From contig JAOQAK010000041.1 of the NCBI GenBank assembly GCA_025963635.1, positions 1 to 64,000 on the forward strand: DNA of 64,000 nucleotides. The letters are read 5' to 3'. This DNA is from Ferruginibacter sp. (lineage in GTDB: Bacteria; Bacteroidota; Bacteroidia; Chitinophagales; Chitinophagaceae). Under the pieces are notes generated by a model. That model saw only the letters and a list, made by a program, of their open reading frames with translations. It was not told the DNA's origin and did no database searches. Numbering within the stretch: the first letter of the stretch is position 1; each line of letters starts with the position of its first letter. Shown here piece by piece: positions 43,127 to 53,197 of the stretch. The position numbers were made by a program, and so were the translations under genes.

Positions 43127-43909
43127 ATGGATGGTTTCAATTGGACTATCTTTAAAGATCAAATCGTACAGGTGAACAATTTAATTTTATTCGGATTACT
43201 GATTGTATTGCTCGTGGCAGCACAGTTTAGTTCTGCGAAAACTGTGGAGGAAATTATTGAGAAACATGTTAGAGCCCGCGGGGGTAAAAACAAGTTAGGA
43301 GCTATTGAAAGCATTTACATGGAAGGTGTAAAAGAAATGATGGGAAAAGAGGTAACTGTAAAAATATCAAAACAGCAAGGCAAACTGAGTCGTACCGCGG
43401 TTGACACAGGTGTGGCATATGGATTTGTTTTAATTACAGATACAATGGGCTGGACTTATTTTTCGTTAAGGACGCCGGCAGCACTTGAAATGCCTGAAGA
43501 AGAGTTGGCTGATCTGCAATATGAATTGGATATCGTCGGTCCGCTCTCTGAGTATGTTTCAAAAGGCCATACAGCAGAACTCATAGGGAAAGATACAGTG
43601 GATGGGAATAGGTGTTATAAAATTAAATTGACACTTGCCGGAGGAAATGAAATGATGTTTTGGATAGATACTGGCACCTATCTCCTCCTACAATCAAAGC
43701 TCACTTTCACAAAAAGCAGTAGCGGTAAAAAAGACAGCTATAAGTTATATAGAGATTACAAGGAAGTAAGTGGTATTCAATTTGCACACAGCCTTCAAAC
43801 CAAAACACCCGGTGCACAGCAGGACAGTCCTGATGTAGAAATTGTCTTTCATAAAATCCTGGTAAACCCGCGGATCGATCCGGTGCTCTTTCTTCCAGAA
43901 CAATTGTAA
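43127..43909 (+). CDS. LolA/outer-membrane-lipoprotein-sorting-like protein
   Basis: This protein of 260 residues (246 if GTG at 43172 is the start) has a hydrophobic signal segment [20 protein letters not shown], then [20 protein letters not shown], the start typical of LolA-like sorting proteins in Bacteroidota. The rest is a curved sheet fold ([40 protein letters not shown]). It probably works in the periplasm; cargo and function are unknown. If the ATG is used, the N-terminus [15 protein letters not shown] precedes the signal; the GTG gives a more usual signal peptide. It shares a 41-bp divergent region with ade. Confidence 0.78.
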   Translation: MDGFNWTIFKDQIVQVNNLILFGLLIVLLVAAQFSSAKTVEEIIEKHVRARGGKNKLGAIESIYMEGVKEMMGKEVTVKISKQQGKLSRTAVDTGVAYGFVLITDTMGWTYFSLRTPAALEMPEEELADLQYELDIVGPLSEYVSKGHTAELIGKDTVDGNRCYKIKLTLAGGNEMMFWIDTGTYLLLQSKLTFTKSSSGKKDSYKLYRDYKEVSGIQFAHSLQTKTPGAQQDSPDVEIVFHKILVNPRIDPVLFLPEQL

Positions 43910-44013
43910 TACTGCAATTCTGCCAACTGCAAACTCAGATATTTAGTGCAGAAAATATCGAAGGATAAAAATTGTTCCGACCGGTTAAGTAATCCCTTTA
44001 AAAGAAAGAGCAT

Positions 44014-44307
44014 TCAATTGGCAATAACTTCAATCGTTGCGCCAATTCCCCTGTCTGTAATTGCGTCGCACATGGGTTTGAGTACCTCATAGCTACCTTC
44101 TTTTACCGCATATTTACCTTTACTATCTATAATAATAGCGCATTGCTCGGCCTGTTCCTGGGTGTGGCCGCATATTTCAATGAGGGTTTCAATAACCCAT
44201 TCAAAGGTATTTACCTCATCATTCCAGACGATCAGGGTACAGGTTTCTTCTGTAGTGGTAATGGTGTCGGTGTCCTCCTTAAATTTTGTATGGGTATATG
44301 TTTCCAT
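44014..44307 (-). CDS. clpS: ATP-dependent Clp protease adaptor ClpS
   Basis: ClpS delivers N-degron proteins to ClpAP. From ATG at 44307 (METYTHTKFKEDTDTITTTE) it has 97 residues. The core LIVWNDEVNTFEWVIETLIE and the later HTQEQAEQCAIIIDSKGKYA give the alpha/beta fold with the N-end-residue pocket. An upstream in-frame ATG at 44388 is rejected because a TATTTTTG -7 element lies at 44320-44327, between the two starts. The neighbour upstream is the divergent SpecificRecomb-family gene. Confidence 0.93.
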   Translation of the reverse strand: METYTHTKFKEDTDTITTTEETCTLIVWNDEVNTFEWVIETLIEICGHTQEQAEQCAIIIDSKGKYAVKEGSYEVLKPMCDAITDRGIGATIEVIAN

Positions 44308-44319
44308 GGTAATATGATG

Positions 44320-44327
44320 CAAAAATA
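44320..44327 (-). promoter_or_regulatory. Putative clpS promoter, -7 element TATTTTTG
   Basis: This exact TAnnTTTG match on the minus strand lies 12 bp before the clpS ATG. It predicts a very short leader and settles the start codon. Confidence 0.6.
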
Positions 44328-44442
44328 AGCCGATTTTTTGAAAAGGAATTGGTATGTAAAGCAACATTTTCCCGTTTCGAATTGTCATGGATGTATTAAA
44401 GTGAAAGTTTTATGGTAAAGCTGTCACCCGACCCTGCCAAAC

Positions 44443-46470
44443 ATGCTGCGACTAACCAAAAAGAACAAGGAGCTACCTAAACCGCCTGCTAAGCAGCAAG
44501 CCATTGTATTACCCATCCATTCTGCCAACAGAAGCCTTGACTTTTTAGTTGAACTGATTGATACCATCCGCCCCGATCATGCCAAAGATATAAAGCAGGC
44601 AGAACTTAAGTTTAAGGCATTATTATATCAAATAAGCCTGGACAAGACCTCTCTTTTTGGACTGCGAAAGGCACTGCTCACCCAGTTTTTAAAAACAAAT
44701 ATTGTATTTGCGCTTACTGAAAATGGCATCGTCAGCAGCCGTGGATTGATGCAGGAACTGATGAGCAAAATAAAACACAAAATACTGCCCGAATTACAAA
44801 GTCCTGATAATTTTCTCTATGTAATCGATAAGATATTTTGGAAAAAAACAGATCATATTTGGGTAGAAGGTGTGGACGGCGAATTGTGGAAACAGTTTTT
44901 TGAAGGATTGGGAATACAAATTAATTTAACCGAACCAAAACTAATTGGTCAATTGCAGCAGGCCTTGCAATTGCTGAGTTACCGTATTACTGTCCTTGGT
45001 TTGGAGAAGGAAATTACGCTTCGATATGAAAACCCGGAGGATGCGGTTTTCCCTTTCCTGGAGCAAAACAGGCTGGTGATTGAATACCTGCACAGGTCTA
45101 AATCGGGGTTGGATGAGCAATCTCAGCGAATACTTTTAACAAATATCACAGAGGCGCTACATAATTGCAACCAGAGTATCCAATGGATCAAAGAGCAACG
45201 CATCGTATACGGTACCAGCCTTGCACAAACTTATATTATTACCAGGCTTCAGCAACAGATCGCCAGGCAGTTCATCATTCTGGATGTACTGGATACCGAC
45301 AGTAATTTTAATACCGAGCGTTTTGTAGATTACTTTAAAACCGTGGTTCACAATGAAAACCGTAAAAATTCCATCAAAGAATTGATGAGTGAGAATACCA
45401 GTTATCTCGCCTACCAGATCGCTGAACACGGCGGCAGAACAGGCGAAAAATTCATCACTACCACCCGAAGAGAATTCTGGAAAATGTTTCAAAGCGCAAT
45501 GGGTGGCGGTATCATTATTTCTTTTATAGGCATTATCAAGAACTTATTGGGTAAAATGAGCCTGGCTCCTTTCTGGCAGGGCTTTTTATACAGTACCAAC
45601 TATTCGCTTGGCTTTATTTTAATACAGGATACCGGTTCTACTTTGGCAACCAAGCAGCCAGCTTATACTGCAAACAATGTGGTCAGTTCCTTTGATGTGC
45701 AAAAGGTAGGGGAAGCGCCGGATCTCAGGAATCTTGCCATTACCGTAGCCAAAGTAAGCAGAACCCAACTGGCATCCTTCACAGGTAATTTATTGATAGT
45801 GTTCCCTCTGACTTATTTGCTTGCGTTACTGTTTTTCAAATCAACCGGCACTATGATCGCATCAGGCGAGGGCGCCCAAAAATTATTAACCGATCAGCAT
45901 CCTTTTCATTCACTGGCTTTGTTGTACGCTTGCTTTACAGGCTTCTTTTTATTCCTAAGCGGCTTGATCGCAGGCTATGTTGAAAATTATGTGGTGTATG
46001 GAAAAATTCCCGACCGGCTGCGCAATCTTTCTTCTTTTAAAAATAACTTCAGTGAAAAGCGGCGTTACAAGATCATTCATTACCTGGAAAATAACCTGGG
46101 TTCATTGATAGGAAATATCTCACTCGGCTTCTTTCTGGGGATGACCGGTTTTCTCGGCAAAACCTTTGGTCTTCCTATTGATATCCGGCATATTACCATT
46201 TCTGCCGCTAATTCAGCCATCGGTTTTTTTGGATTAAATCACCAGGTGAGTGCAACTGAAATCTGGGTTACCGTAGCAGGTGTGATGGGTATCGGGTTTT
46301 TAAATTTTACAGTGAGTTTCGGACTTGCATTTATAGTAGCCGTAAAAAGTCGTGGTATACATTTGAGGGACTATCCCGAATTTGCTGGTATTTTATGGAG
46401 GTACATAAAACGTTATCCCCGGGATTTTGTAAAGGCACCCTCGAACCGCCGTGCAGAGCAATTGTTCTGA
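44443..46470 (+). CDS. SpecificRecomb-family multipass membrane protein
   Basis: This protein of 675 residues belongs to the family often annotated as site-specific recombinase (Gcr). The N-terminal half is helical and soluble-like (LDFLVELIDTIRPDHAKDIK), with the conserved VEGVDGELWKQFFEGLGIQ. The C-terminal half has at least six membrane helices (GIIISFIGIIKNLLGK; LLIVFPLTYLLALLFF; LGSLIGNISLGFFLGMTGFL). I see no recombinase catalytic motifs, so the name is doubtful; a transport or envelope role fits better. It starts 136 bp from the divergent clpS and precedes htpG by 196 bp. Confidence 0.82.
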   Translation: MLRLTKKNKELPKPPAKQQAIVLPIHSANRSLDFLVELIDTIRPDHAKDIKQAELKFKALLYQISLDKTSLFGLRKALLTQFLKTNIVFALTENGIVSSRGLMQELMSKIKHKILPELQSPDNFLYVIDKIFWKKTDHIWVEGVDGELWKQFFEGLGIQINLTEPKLIGQLQQALQLLSYRITVLGLEKEITLRYENPEDAVFPFLEQNRLVIEYLHRSKSGLDEQSQRILLTNITEALHNCNQSIQWIKEQRIVYGTSLAQTYIITRLQQQIARQFIILDVLDTDSNFNTERFVDYFKTVVHNENRKNSIKELMSENTSYLAYQIAEHGGRTGEKFITTTRREFWKMFQSAMGGGIIISFIGIIKNLLGKMSLAPFWQGFLYSTNYSLGFILIQDTGSTLATKQPAYTANNVVSSFDVQKVGEAPDLRNLAITVAKVSRTQLASFTGNLLIVFPLTYLLALLFFKSTGTMIASGEGAQKLLTDQHPFHSLALLYACFTGFFLFLSGLIAGYVENYVVYGKIPDRLRNLSSFKNNFSEKRRYKIIHYLENNLGSLIGNISLGFFLGMTGFLGKTFGLPIDIRHITISAANSAIGFFGLNHQVSATEIWVTVAGVMGIGFLNFTVSFGLAFIVAVKSRGIHLRDYPEFAGILWRYIKRYPRDFVKAPSNRRAEQLF

Positions 46471-46665
46471 ATAGAGCTTGAACGTCGGTAGATTTTGCCG
46501 GAAATCTGTATGCTTCTTACCACAAAGTTTCCTATTCGATTCTTGCATTTCATTTGATGTATATCGCTCACACGCATATACTTCATGCATCTATGCAGCC
46601 ATGTGCCAAGCTGACAGCAAACAGCTTTTGGTATCTGGTTTGCAGGGTACTCCAAAAAAAGATTT

Positions 46666-48480
46666 ATGCAAAAAGGAAACATTCGGGTACAAACGGAGAA
46701 TATTTTTCCGATCATTAAAAAGTTTTTATACAGCGAACATGACATTTTTGTAAGAGAACTGGTTAGTAATGCAGTGGATGCTACTCAGAAGTTAAAAACC
46801 CTGTCTTCTTTAGGCGAAGCAAAAGGCGAGGTTGGTGAACTGGCTATCGAAATAAAGATCGATAAAGAAAAAAAGACAGTCACCATTTCTGATAAGGGTA
46901 TCGGCATGACAGAAGAAGAAGTTGATAAATACCTTAACCAGGTGGCATTCAGCGGTGCCGAAGAGTTTTTGGATAAATATAAAGGACAGAATGAGAATAA
47001 TATCATCGGTCATTTTGGTCTTGGTTTTTATTCTTCTTTTATGGTAAGTGAAAAGGTTGAAGTGATCACTAAATCTTTTAAAGAAGGAACCAAATCTGTT
47101 CGATGGGAATGTGACGGAAGCCCCGAATTTATTTTGGAAGATGTTGAAAAAGCAAACAGAGGCACTGATATCGTTTTATACCTGAATGATGAAAGCCAGG
47201 AGTTTTTGGAGCCTGACAGAATCCAAAGCATTCTTGAAAAATTTTGCCGGTTTTTGCCAATTCCTATCATGTTTGAAGGAAAGCAGATCAATAACCCGGA
47301 ACCAGCCTGGACCAAAAAACCAGCGGATCTTACAACCGAAGATTACCAAAAGTTTTATAAAGAATTATACCCTTTTAATGAAGCGCCTCTATTCTGGATT
47401 CATTTAAATGTGGATTATCCCTTTAATCTTACCGGTATTTTGTATTTCCCCAAAATCAAGCAATCGTACGAAATACAAAAAGACAAAATTCAATTATACA
47501 GCAACCAGGTTTTTGTAACAGATGAAGTAAAGGAAATTGTTCCTGAATTTTTGATGATGCTGCAGGGTGTGTTGGATTCGCCTGATATACCGCTCAACGT
47601 TAGCCGGAGTTACCTGCAGGGCGACCCGAATGTTCGTAAGATCAACTCCCATATCACCAAAAAAGTTGCCGATAAATTAGAAGAGATCTTTAAAAATGAT
47701 CGTACCTCCTTTGAAGAAAAATGGGAGAGCCTCGGATTATTTGTTAAGTACGGTATGATGACGGACGATAAGTTCCTTGAGAAAGCAAATAAATTTTTGA
47801 TATTACAGGACACAGACGGTAAGTTTTTTACACTCGAAGAATACAGGCTTGCTACAGAAGTTTTGCAAAAAAACAAAGATGGTAAACAGGTGATTCTTTA
47901 TACCACCGACCCCGTTCAGCAGGATGCATTTATCCAGCAAGCTAAAGCAAAAAGCTATATCGTTTTAAAACTGGAAACAATCATCGACAACGGGTTTGTT
48001 AACCAAATGGAAATGAAATGGGATAAGGTTCAGTTTGTACGGGTTGATAGTGATATCGTAGATAACCTGATCGATAAGCAGGAAGCAGGAGAAAGTGTAT
48101 TAAGTAAAGATGATGAAGCAAAACTGAAGGAATTGTTTGGCATGAAAGTACCCGAATTAAATGTAACTGTAGATGTAAAAGGACTAAGCGCTGAGGCACC
48201 ACCAGTAGTTGCCACCAGGCCGGAATTTATGCGCCGCATGAAGGATATGGCCGCAATGCAGGGGGGAATGGGAGCATTTTATGCCAACATGCCTGATGAA
48301 GTTACCCTAACCGTAAATGGAAATCACCCGGTGTATAAAAACATCCTGGCAGAGCCTGAAAAAGAAAAACAGGAAAAGATAGTCCATAACCTGGCCGATC
48401 TTGCGCTTTTATCACAGGGATTGTTGAAAGGAAATACACTGACCAATTTTATAAACAGGAGTGTTGAATTGATGGGATAG
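46666..48480 (+). CDS. htpG: Molecular chaperone HtpG (Hsp90)
   Basis: HtpG is the bacterial Hsp90, an ATP-driven dimeric chaperone in the cytoplasm. The 604 residues have the GHKL ATPase domain with RELVSNAVDATQKLKTLSSL, ISDKGIGMTEEEVDKYL and IIGHFGLGFYSSFMVSEKV. The middle domain has NLTGILYFPKIKQSYEIQ and the loop SPDIPLNVSRSYLQGD with its catalytic Arg. The C-terminal dimerisation domain ends NFINRSVELMG. No heat-shock operator is visible upstream. A strong bidirectional terminator follows. Confidence 0.97.
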   Translation: MQKGNIRVQTENIFPIIKKFLYSEHDIFVRELVSNAVDATQKLKTLSSLGEAKGEVGELAIEIKIDKEKKTVTISDKGIGMTEEEVDKYLNQVAFSGAEEFLDKYKGQNENNIIGHFGLGFYSSFMVSEKVEVITKSFKEGTKSVRWECDGSPEFILEDVEKANRGTDIVLYLNDESQEFLEPDRIQSILEKFCRFLPIPIMFEGKQINNPEPAWTKKPADLTTEDYQKFYKELYPFNEAPLFWIHLNVDYPFNLTGILYFPKIKQSYEIQKDKIQLYSNQVFVTDEVKEIVPEFLMMLQGVLDSPDIPLNVSRSYLQGDPNVRKINSHITKKVADKLEEIFKNDRTSFEEKWESLGLFVKYGMMTDDKFLEKANKFLILQDTDGKFFTLEEYRLATEVLQKNKDGKQVILYTTDPVQQDAFIQQAKAKSYIVLKLETIIDNGFVNQMEMKWDKVQFVRVDSDIVDNLIDKQEAGESVLSKDDEAKLKELFGMKVPELNVTVDVKGLSAEAPPVVATRPEFMRRMKDMAAMQGGMGAFYANMPDEVTLTVNGNHPVYKNILAEPEKEKQEKIVHNLADLALLSQGLLKGNTLTNFINRSVELMG

Positions 48481-48580
48481 TAGAATATGTCCTGATAGCT
48501 GATTTTCTGATGTCGGATTTTTTTCAAAATTCCGTAATTTTTTGGATCAGAATAACAGGTTTAAATTTTTATATTTGAAT

Positions 48581-48612
48581 AAAAGGATCGCCTTCAAAGG
48601 TGATCCTTTTTT
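48581..48612. terminator. Bidirectional terminator between htpG and the methyltransferase gene
   Basis: AAAAGGATCGCCTT pairs with AAGGTGATCCTTTT around a two-base loop (one G-U pair). Both strands end in T or A tracts. Confidence 0.92.
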
Positions 48613-48623
48613 GTTTGGCAACA

Positions 48624-49313
48624 TTAAGCGTTCAGGGAAGGGGCCATTTTTAGGAGGATCACAGCTTCCATGTACTTCATTTTACAAGTGTAAAAGATTT
48701 CTTTAAAGCCTTTCCCAAGGAATTCCTGCTTGTACAAGGGATTTAGGTAAATGACATACAGATCACGGGGATTCTTTTTGAAACTCTCCTGGATATTTTT
48801 TACAACAGCCTGCATGATAAACTGGTCAAACGGGTTGAAAAAAAATATGCAGTCAGCATCATCTGGAATTTCTACCGATACTGCATCTTGATTGATCAAA
48901 GAATATTGTAATACCGGGATTTGAGCTTTAGTTAACTGAAGGTTGGCTTCTGCGGCATCGCACAGTTGCTTGGAAAAATCGATACCGGTGAGTTTTTTAA
49001 AACCGTTATGCGCAGCCACACACAATGCACGACCCTTACCAGAACCGATGTCCAGGAAATGATTTCGCCGATCCGTCGGCAGCTTTGTAAAGATCTCTTC
49101 AAGCAACAGGTAACTGGCGGGCATGTATACTGTAGCGTGAGAAATATCTACGCCTGCAGCTTTTGTTTTTTTTAATTCATCTGATCCTGTTGTGTGAATG
49201 CCGTATTTCCTTTCTCCCTTTATTTCGTGTGATAAAATAAAGAAGGCAATTTTCCAGCTCCAATTGAAACCGAGGTAGAAGAAATACTGTATGTAAGGGA
49301 ATGTTTTTTTCAA
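48624..49313 (-). CDS. Class I SAM-dependent methyltransferase, unknown substrate
   Basis: This protein of 229 residues has a Rossmann methyltransferase core with motif I FLDIGSGKGRALCVAA and motif II LTGIDFSKQLCDAAE, then DADCIFFFNPFDQFIMQ. The N-terminal 40 residues are hydrophobic and aromatic (YIQYFFYLGFNWSWKIAFFI) and may bind the membrane. The start is TTG at 49313, which immediately follows the recJ TGA (TGATTG), so translational coupling is likely. The substrate is unknown. The context, directly after recJ, gives no clue. Confidence 0.85.
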   Translation of the reverse strand: MKKTFPYIQYFFYLGFNWSWKIAFFILSHEIKGERKYGIHTTGSDELKKTKAAGVDISHATVYMPASYLLLEEIFTKLPTDRRNHFLDIGSGKGRALCVAAHNGFKKLTGIDFSKQLCDAAEANLQLTKAQIPVLQYSLINQDAVSVEIPDDADCIFFFNPFDQFIMQAVVKNIQESFKKNPRDLYVIYLNPLYKQEFLGKGFKEIFYTCKMKYMEAVILLKMAPSLNA

Positions 49314-51044
49314 TCAGGAATGCTTTAAACCATCTTTACGCGGCAAGGACAAATTAATATCAATGACTTTCAGTTGCAGGGAGGTTTCGCCATTCCATTC
49401 GTTTTCATCAATCGTAAAAACGATGTCGAGCGGCTTTTTGGTTTCAAGCAGGGCAAATTTATCTGTCATATTAAAACCAATGCCGGTAAAAGTGGTATCC
49501 TGCTGTTTTATCACAAACCGAATATGTAAGTCTTTTACAATTTTAGAATAGCCGGTATCCATCACATTGGTTGCAACAAAAATGGGCCGCATATTACCCG
49601 GTCCAAAGGGTTCCATCTGGCAAAGGATTTTATAAAGACCCAGGCTGATCGCTGAAAACGAGATCTCACTGTCTATTGTAATTTCAGGAATTAATAAGTG
49701 AGCAGGAATGGTGGCAGCAACCTCCGCTTCAAATTTATTCGAAAAAGCTTCCACGTTCATTGGCAACATGGAAAGGCCGGCGGCGGCAAAATGCCCTCCA
49801 TATGCCAGTAGGTATTCCCTGCAGGCGTGTACAGCCTCGTACAAATTAAAGCCTGCAACACTTCTCGCGCTGCCGGTTACGATATCCTCGTGCCTGGTAA
49901 GTACAACGGTGGGGCGATAATATTTTTCCGTCAGGCGGCTGGCCACAATTCCTACCACACCTTTATGCCAGTGTTCTTTATATACCACGGTAGATTTCCT
50001 ATTCATCAGTATCTCATCGCCATCTATTACCGCCAAAGCTTCTTCGGTAATGCTGCTATCAGCCTCTTTACGGTTAGTATTGTCGCTGTGCAGCATTTCC
50101 GCAAATTCGAGTGCTTTTGCAGGGTCTTTTTCAATAAATAACTGTACCGCTTTTTTCGCATCATCCATTCTTCCCGCGGCATTTACCCTGGGGGCGATCA
50201 CAAAAACCACATTATTAATGTTCAGTTGTTTTTGAATGCCGCCCAGTTTGATCAGGGCTTTTATGCCGGGCGAGGGATTGGTGTTAATTTGTTGTAAACC
50301 ATACCAGGCAAGGATCCTGTTTTCACCAGTCATCGGAACAATGTCAGCAGCAATGGCGGTAGCTACCAGGTCGAGGTAGCAGAAATAGTGTTCTTCACTT
50401 ATTCCAAAATGTTGCGCCAATGCGGTAATTAATTTAAAACCTACTCCGCATCCGCACAATTCTTTATATGGATAATTGCAATCTTTTTGCTTTGGATTTA
50501 AAATAGCCACGGCTGACGGTAATTCGAAATCAGGCAGATGATGATCGCAGATAATGAACTCAATCCCCAAACTAGCTGCGTATTTTATTAATTCAACCGA
50601 CTTGATGCCGCAATCGAGGGAAATAATTAATTTAAAATTATTTTGTGCTGCAAAATCAATTCCTGCCTTACTTACCCCGTAGCCTTCGCGATAACGATGC
50701 GGTATATAAAATTCGAGGAAGACCTCGCTATGAAGTTTGCAGAGGAATTGGTACATGCAGGCTACGGCGGTGGTGCCATCCACATCGTAATCTCCGAATA
50801 CCATGATTCTTTCTTTTTGCTCGATGGCAGTCACGATCCTGTTGACTGCCTTATCCATATCCTTCATCAGGAAGGGATCATGGAGGTCGGCTAATTGAGG
50901 GCGAAAGAAAGCTTTGGCTTTTGTATAATCATCTAATCCCCGCTGCACAAGGATCCTGCAAAGCGTGGTATTTATTTTTAAAGATTCATGTAACGCTGTT
51001 TCTTTAACGGCGTCGAAGGGTAATATGTTCCAGCGCTTATGCAT
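49314..51044 (-). CDS. recJ: Single-stranded-DNA-specific exonuclease RecJ
   Basis: RecJ degrades single-stranded DNA 5' to 3' in recombination, mismatch and base excision repair. The protein of 576 residues has the DHH phosphoesterase motifs: VFGDYDVDGTTAVACMYQFL, DCGIKSVELIKYA, CDHHLPDFELPSA and the DHHA1 motif YGGHFAAAGLSM. The C-terminal OB fold follows. The length is in the usual range. It shares a stop/start junction with the methyltransferase gene. The spacer to the polyprenyl synthetase gene upstream is 44 bp, so the three genes may be read together. Confidence 0.95.
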   Translation of the reverse strand: MHKRWNILPFDAVKETALHESLKINTTLCRILVQRGLDDYTKAKAFFRPQLADLHDPFLMKDMDKAVNRIVTAIEQKERIMVFGDYDVDGTTAVACMYQFLCKLHSEVFLEFYIPHRYREGYGVSKAGIDFAAQNNFKLIISLDCGIKSVELIKYAASLGIEFIICDHHLPDFELPSAVAILNPKQKDCNYPYKELCGCGVGFKLITALAQHFGISEEHYFCYLDLVATAIAADIVPMTGENRILAWYGLQQINTNPSPGIKALIKLGGIQKQLNINNVVFVIAPRVNAAGRMDDAKKAVQLFIEKDPAKALEFAEMLHSDNTNRKEADSSITEEALAVIDGDEILMNRKSTVVYKEHWHKGVVGIVASRLTEKYYRPTVVLTRHEDIVTGSARSVAGFNLYEAVHACREYLLAYGGHFAAAGLSMLPMNVEAFSNKFEAEVAATIPAHLLIPEITIDSEISFSAISLGLYKILCQMEPFGPGNMRPIFVATNVMDTGYSKIVKDLHIRFVIKQQDTTFTGIGFNMTDKFALLETKKPLDIVFTIDENEWNGETSLQLKVIDINLSLPRKDGLKHS

Positions 51045-51088
51045 TAGGGCGATATTTTAGATTCAGGACAGAACACCGGGCTTTCGCG

Positions 51089-52051
51089 TCAATACTTCCT
51101 GTCCGTGGTGTACCTCACGAGGTCTTCCAAAGCCTTTCTTACTTCATTATCCGGAAATTCATACAGGATGGAAATGGCTTCGTTCCTGTAATTATTCATC
51201 TTTTCACTTGCATAACTAATTCCTCCCGATTTTACCACGGTATCGATCACATACCTAACTTTCTCAGCATCCTTGTTCTCATTTTTTACGATATAGATCA
51301 GTTTCCTCCTGGTACCCGCATCAATGGTATTCAACGTATAGATCAGCGGAAGGGTTAATTTCTTTTCCTTGATATCATTGCCGGTGGGTTTGCCAATGTC
51401 CTCGTTTCCATAGTCAAAAAGATCATCTTTTATCTGGAAGGCGATGCCTACTTTTTCACCAAACAATTTCATTCTATCTGCTATTGCGTGGTCTTTGCTC
51501 GTGCTCCATGCCCCTACGGCACAGGCAGAAGAAAGCAATGATGCGGTTTTATTGCGTATGATTTCGAAATAAATATCTTCTTTAAGGTTAAGATTGCGGG
51601 CTTTTTCGAGTTGCATCAATTCGCCTTCACTCATTTGCCTTACTGCTTCCGATAAAATATGAAGATGCTCAATATCATTGTGGGAGGTAGAAAGCAACAA
51701 TCCCTTTGATAATAAATAGTCCCCCACCAATACCGCGATCTTATTCTTCCATATGGCATTGATTGAAAAGAAGCCTCTTCTTTCCAAAGATTCATCCACT
51801 ACATCATCATGAACCAATGTGGCAGTATGCAGAATTTCTACGAGGGCAGCGGCACGGTAAGTACTCTCATTAATAGGCGCCTGTAATTTGGCACTCAAAA
51901 AAACAAACATGGGCCTTAATTGCTTTCCTTTCCGCTTGATGATATATTTCATAATTCTATCAAGCAGAGGCGTTTGGCTTTTCACTGAATCGGTAAACTT
52001 CTTCTCAAAAATTTTTAATTCTTCCCCAATTATATTATTTACAAAGTCCAT
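51089..52051 (-). CDS. Polyprenyl diphosphate synthase (octaprenyl/IspB type)
   Basis: This protein of 320 residues begins at ATG 52051 (MDFVNNIIGEELKIFEKKFT). It extends farnesyl diphosphate to long all-trans prenyl chains for quinones. The two Asp-rich motifs are LVHDDVVDES (first) and QIKDDLFDYG (second); GKQLRPMFVFLSA holds the basic IPP-binding residues. The upstream in-frame extension to 52114 is hydrophobic, but it is not family-like, so the shorter start is used. Chain length cannot be read safely; menaquinone side chains in Bacteroidota are usually C35. It is divergent from bamD. Confidence 0.92.
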   Translation of the reverse strand: MDFVNNIIGEELKIFEKKFTDSVKSQTPLLDRIMKYIIKRKGKQLRPMFVFLSAKLQAPINESTYRAAALVEILHTATLVHDDVVDESLERRGFFSINAIWKNKIAVLVGDYLLSKGLLLSTSHNDIEHLHILSEAVRQMSEGELMQLEKARNLNLKEDIYFEIIRNKTASLLSSACAVGAWSTSKDHAIADRMKLFGEKVGIAFQIKDDLFDYGNEDIGKPTGNDIKEKKLTLPLIYTLNTIDAGTRRKLIYIVKNENKDAEKVRYVIDTVVKSGGISYASEKMNNYRNEAISILYEFPDNEVRKALEDLVRYTTDRKY

Positions 52052-52366
52052 TCGCAAAAAAAAGCAATATAATGCAGTATACAACGGCTTCAAACTAATT
52101 ATTTCTAAAAGCATCCGTTTTTATGTGGAAAACATGTTGATAGTCCTTTTATTCAATATATGTGATCTCCATTGTTATGGGCGGCCTATCAGCAATGACA
52201 TATTAAAGAAGCTTACAGGCTGTCGTTTTCATTGAAAATGAACTAAAAAGAAAGAACAGAATCGAGAATTCGACTACTACATTCTGAAAACCTTAACGAG
52301 TTGTTTTTTGCGATCTGGTAATTTGAAGAGATATTTGGGCGAAAATCACTAATTTTGCCATCTTCT
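52052..52366. other. Spacer between the divergent polyprenyl synthase gene and bamD
   Basis: The spacer of 315 bp holds the bamD promoter element (52350-52357). I see no gene or strong hairpin in the rest. Confidence 0.4.
52350..52357 (+). promoter_or_regulatory. Putative bamD promoter, -7 element TAATTTTG
   Basis: This exact TAnnTTTG match ends nine bases before the bamD ATG at 52367. It excludes the in-frame ATG at 52355, which would lie in the promoter. Confidence 0.6.
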
Positions 52367-53197
52367 ATGAGATTTTTAAAACTTTCGGTAACAGCATTTA
52401 CACTTTTTCTGGCCCTTTCATCTTGCAATAAATACAGCAAGATCATGAAAAGCAAGGACGTAGAGTATAAACTCACCATGGCTGATAAATTTTATGAAGA
52501 AAAAAATTATCGCCAGGCGCAGGTTTTATATGAAGAACTTTATCCTGTTTTTAAAGGAACGGATAAATTTGAAATGTTGTATTATAAGGATGCCTATTGT
52601 TTTTATTATTTGAAGAATTACACGGATGCTGAAAATTTCTTCAAAGGATTTTTAGAGGTTTTCCCCAATAGTACTAAAGCGGAAGAAGTAGACTTTATGC
52701 ATGCCTTGTGTTTTTACAAGCAGGTGCCGAAAGTAGACCTCGATCAGACCAATACGGCCAAATCCATCGGTGTAATGCAAACCTTTATCAATACACATCC
52801 CGGATCTACCAGGATCGCCGAAGCCACGAGTATTATTGATAAATGCAGGGAAAGATTAGAGGCAAAAGAGTTGCGGGCGGCGGATCTCTATTATAAAGTT
52901 GGACAGTACCGGGCTGCGGCAATTACTTACGAAAGTTTATTGAATAATTATCCTGAATCGAAAGCCGGCGACCGGTATAAACTAAATATTGTAAAATCTT
53001 ATTACAGGTTTGCAAAATTGAGTATCCAGGAAAAGCAGGCTGAACGCTACGAAAAAGTGGTAAGCGAATACCAGGATTTTGCAGACCGCTTCCCTGAAAG
53101 CGCCTACCTGGCGGAAGCAAAGGAACTAAGTAATTTAAGTCAAAACGTTATTAAAGAAATACAATATGAGCAAAATAAGACGACAACTAAGCTCTAG
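52367..53197 (+). CDS. bamD: Outer membrane protein assembly factor BamD (ComL)
   Basis: BamD is an essential lipoprotein of the BAM complex that inserts beta-barrels in the outer membrane. From ATG at 52367 it has 276 residues with signal peptide and lipobox FLALSSCNK. Five TPR-like helices follow, with YRQAQVLYEELYPVFKGTDK, EMLYYKDAYCFYYLKNYTDA and VDFMHALCFYKQVPK. It starts a conserved Bacteroidota operon (bamD, omega, coaBC, DUF4835). The 3' end overlaps the omega gene by 32 bp in another frame. Confidence 0.93.
   Translation: MRFLKLSVTAFTLFLALSSCNKYSKIMKSKDVEYKLTMADKFYEEKNYRQAQVLYEELYPVFKGTDKFEMLYYKDAYCFYYLKNYTDAENFFKGFLEVFPNSTKAEEVDFMHALCFYKQVPKVDLDQTNTAKSIGVMQTFINTHPGSTRIAEATSIIDKCRERLEAKELRAADLYYKVGQYRAAAITYESLLNNYPESKAGDRYKLNIVKSYYRFAKLSIQEKQAERYEKVVSEYQDFADRFPESAYLAEAKELSNLSQNVIKEIQYEQNKTTTKL

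Noticed and set aside
44443..46470. Mobile element or invertible DNA near the SpecificRecomb gene
   Set aside because: No inverted repeats, no partner genes and no recombinase motif are visible.
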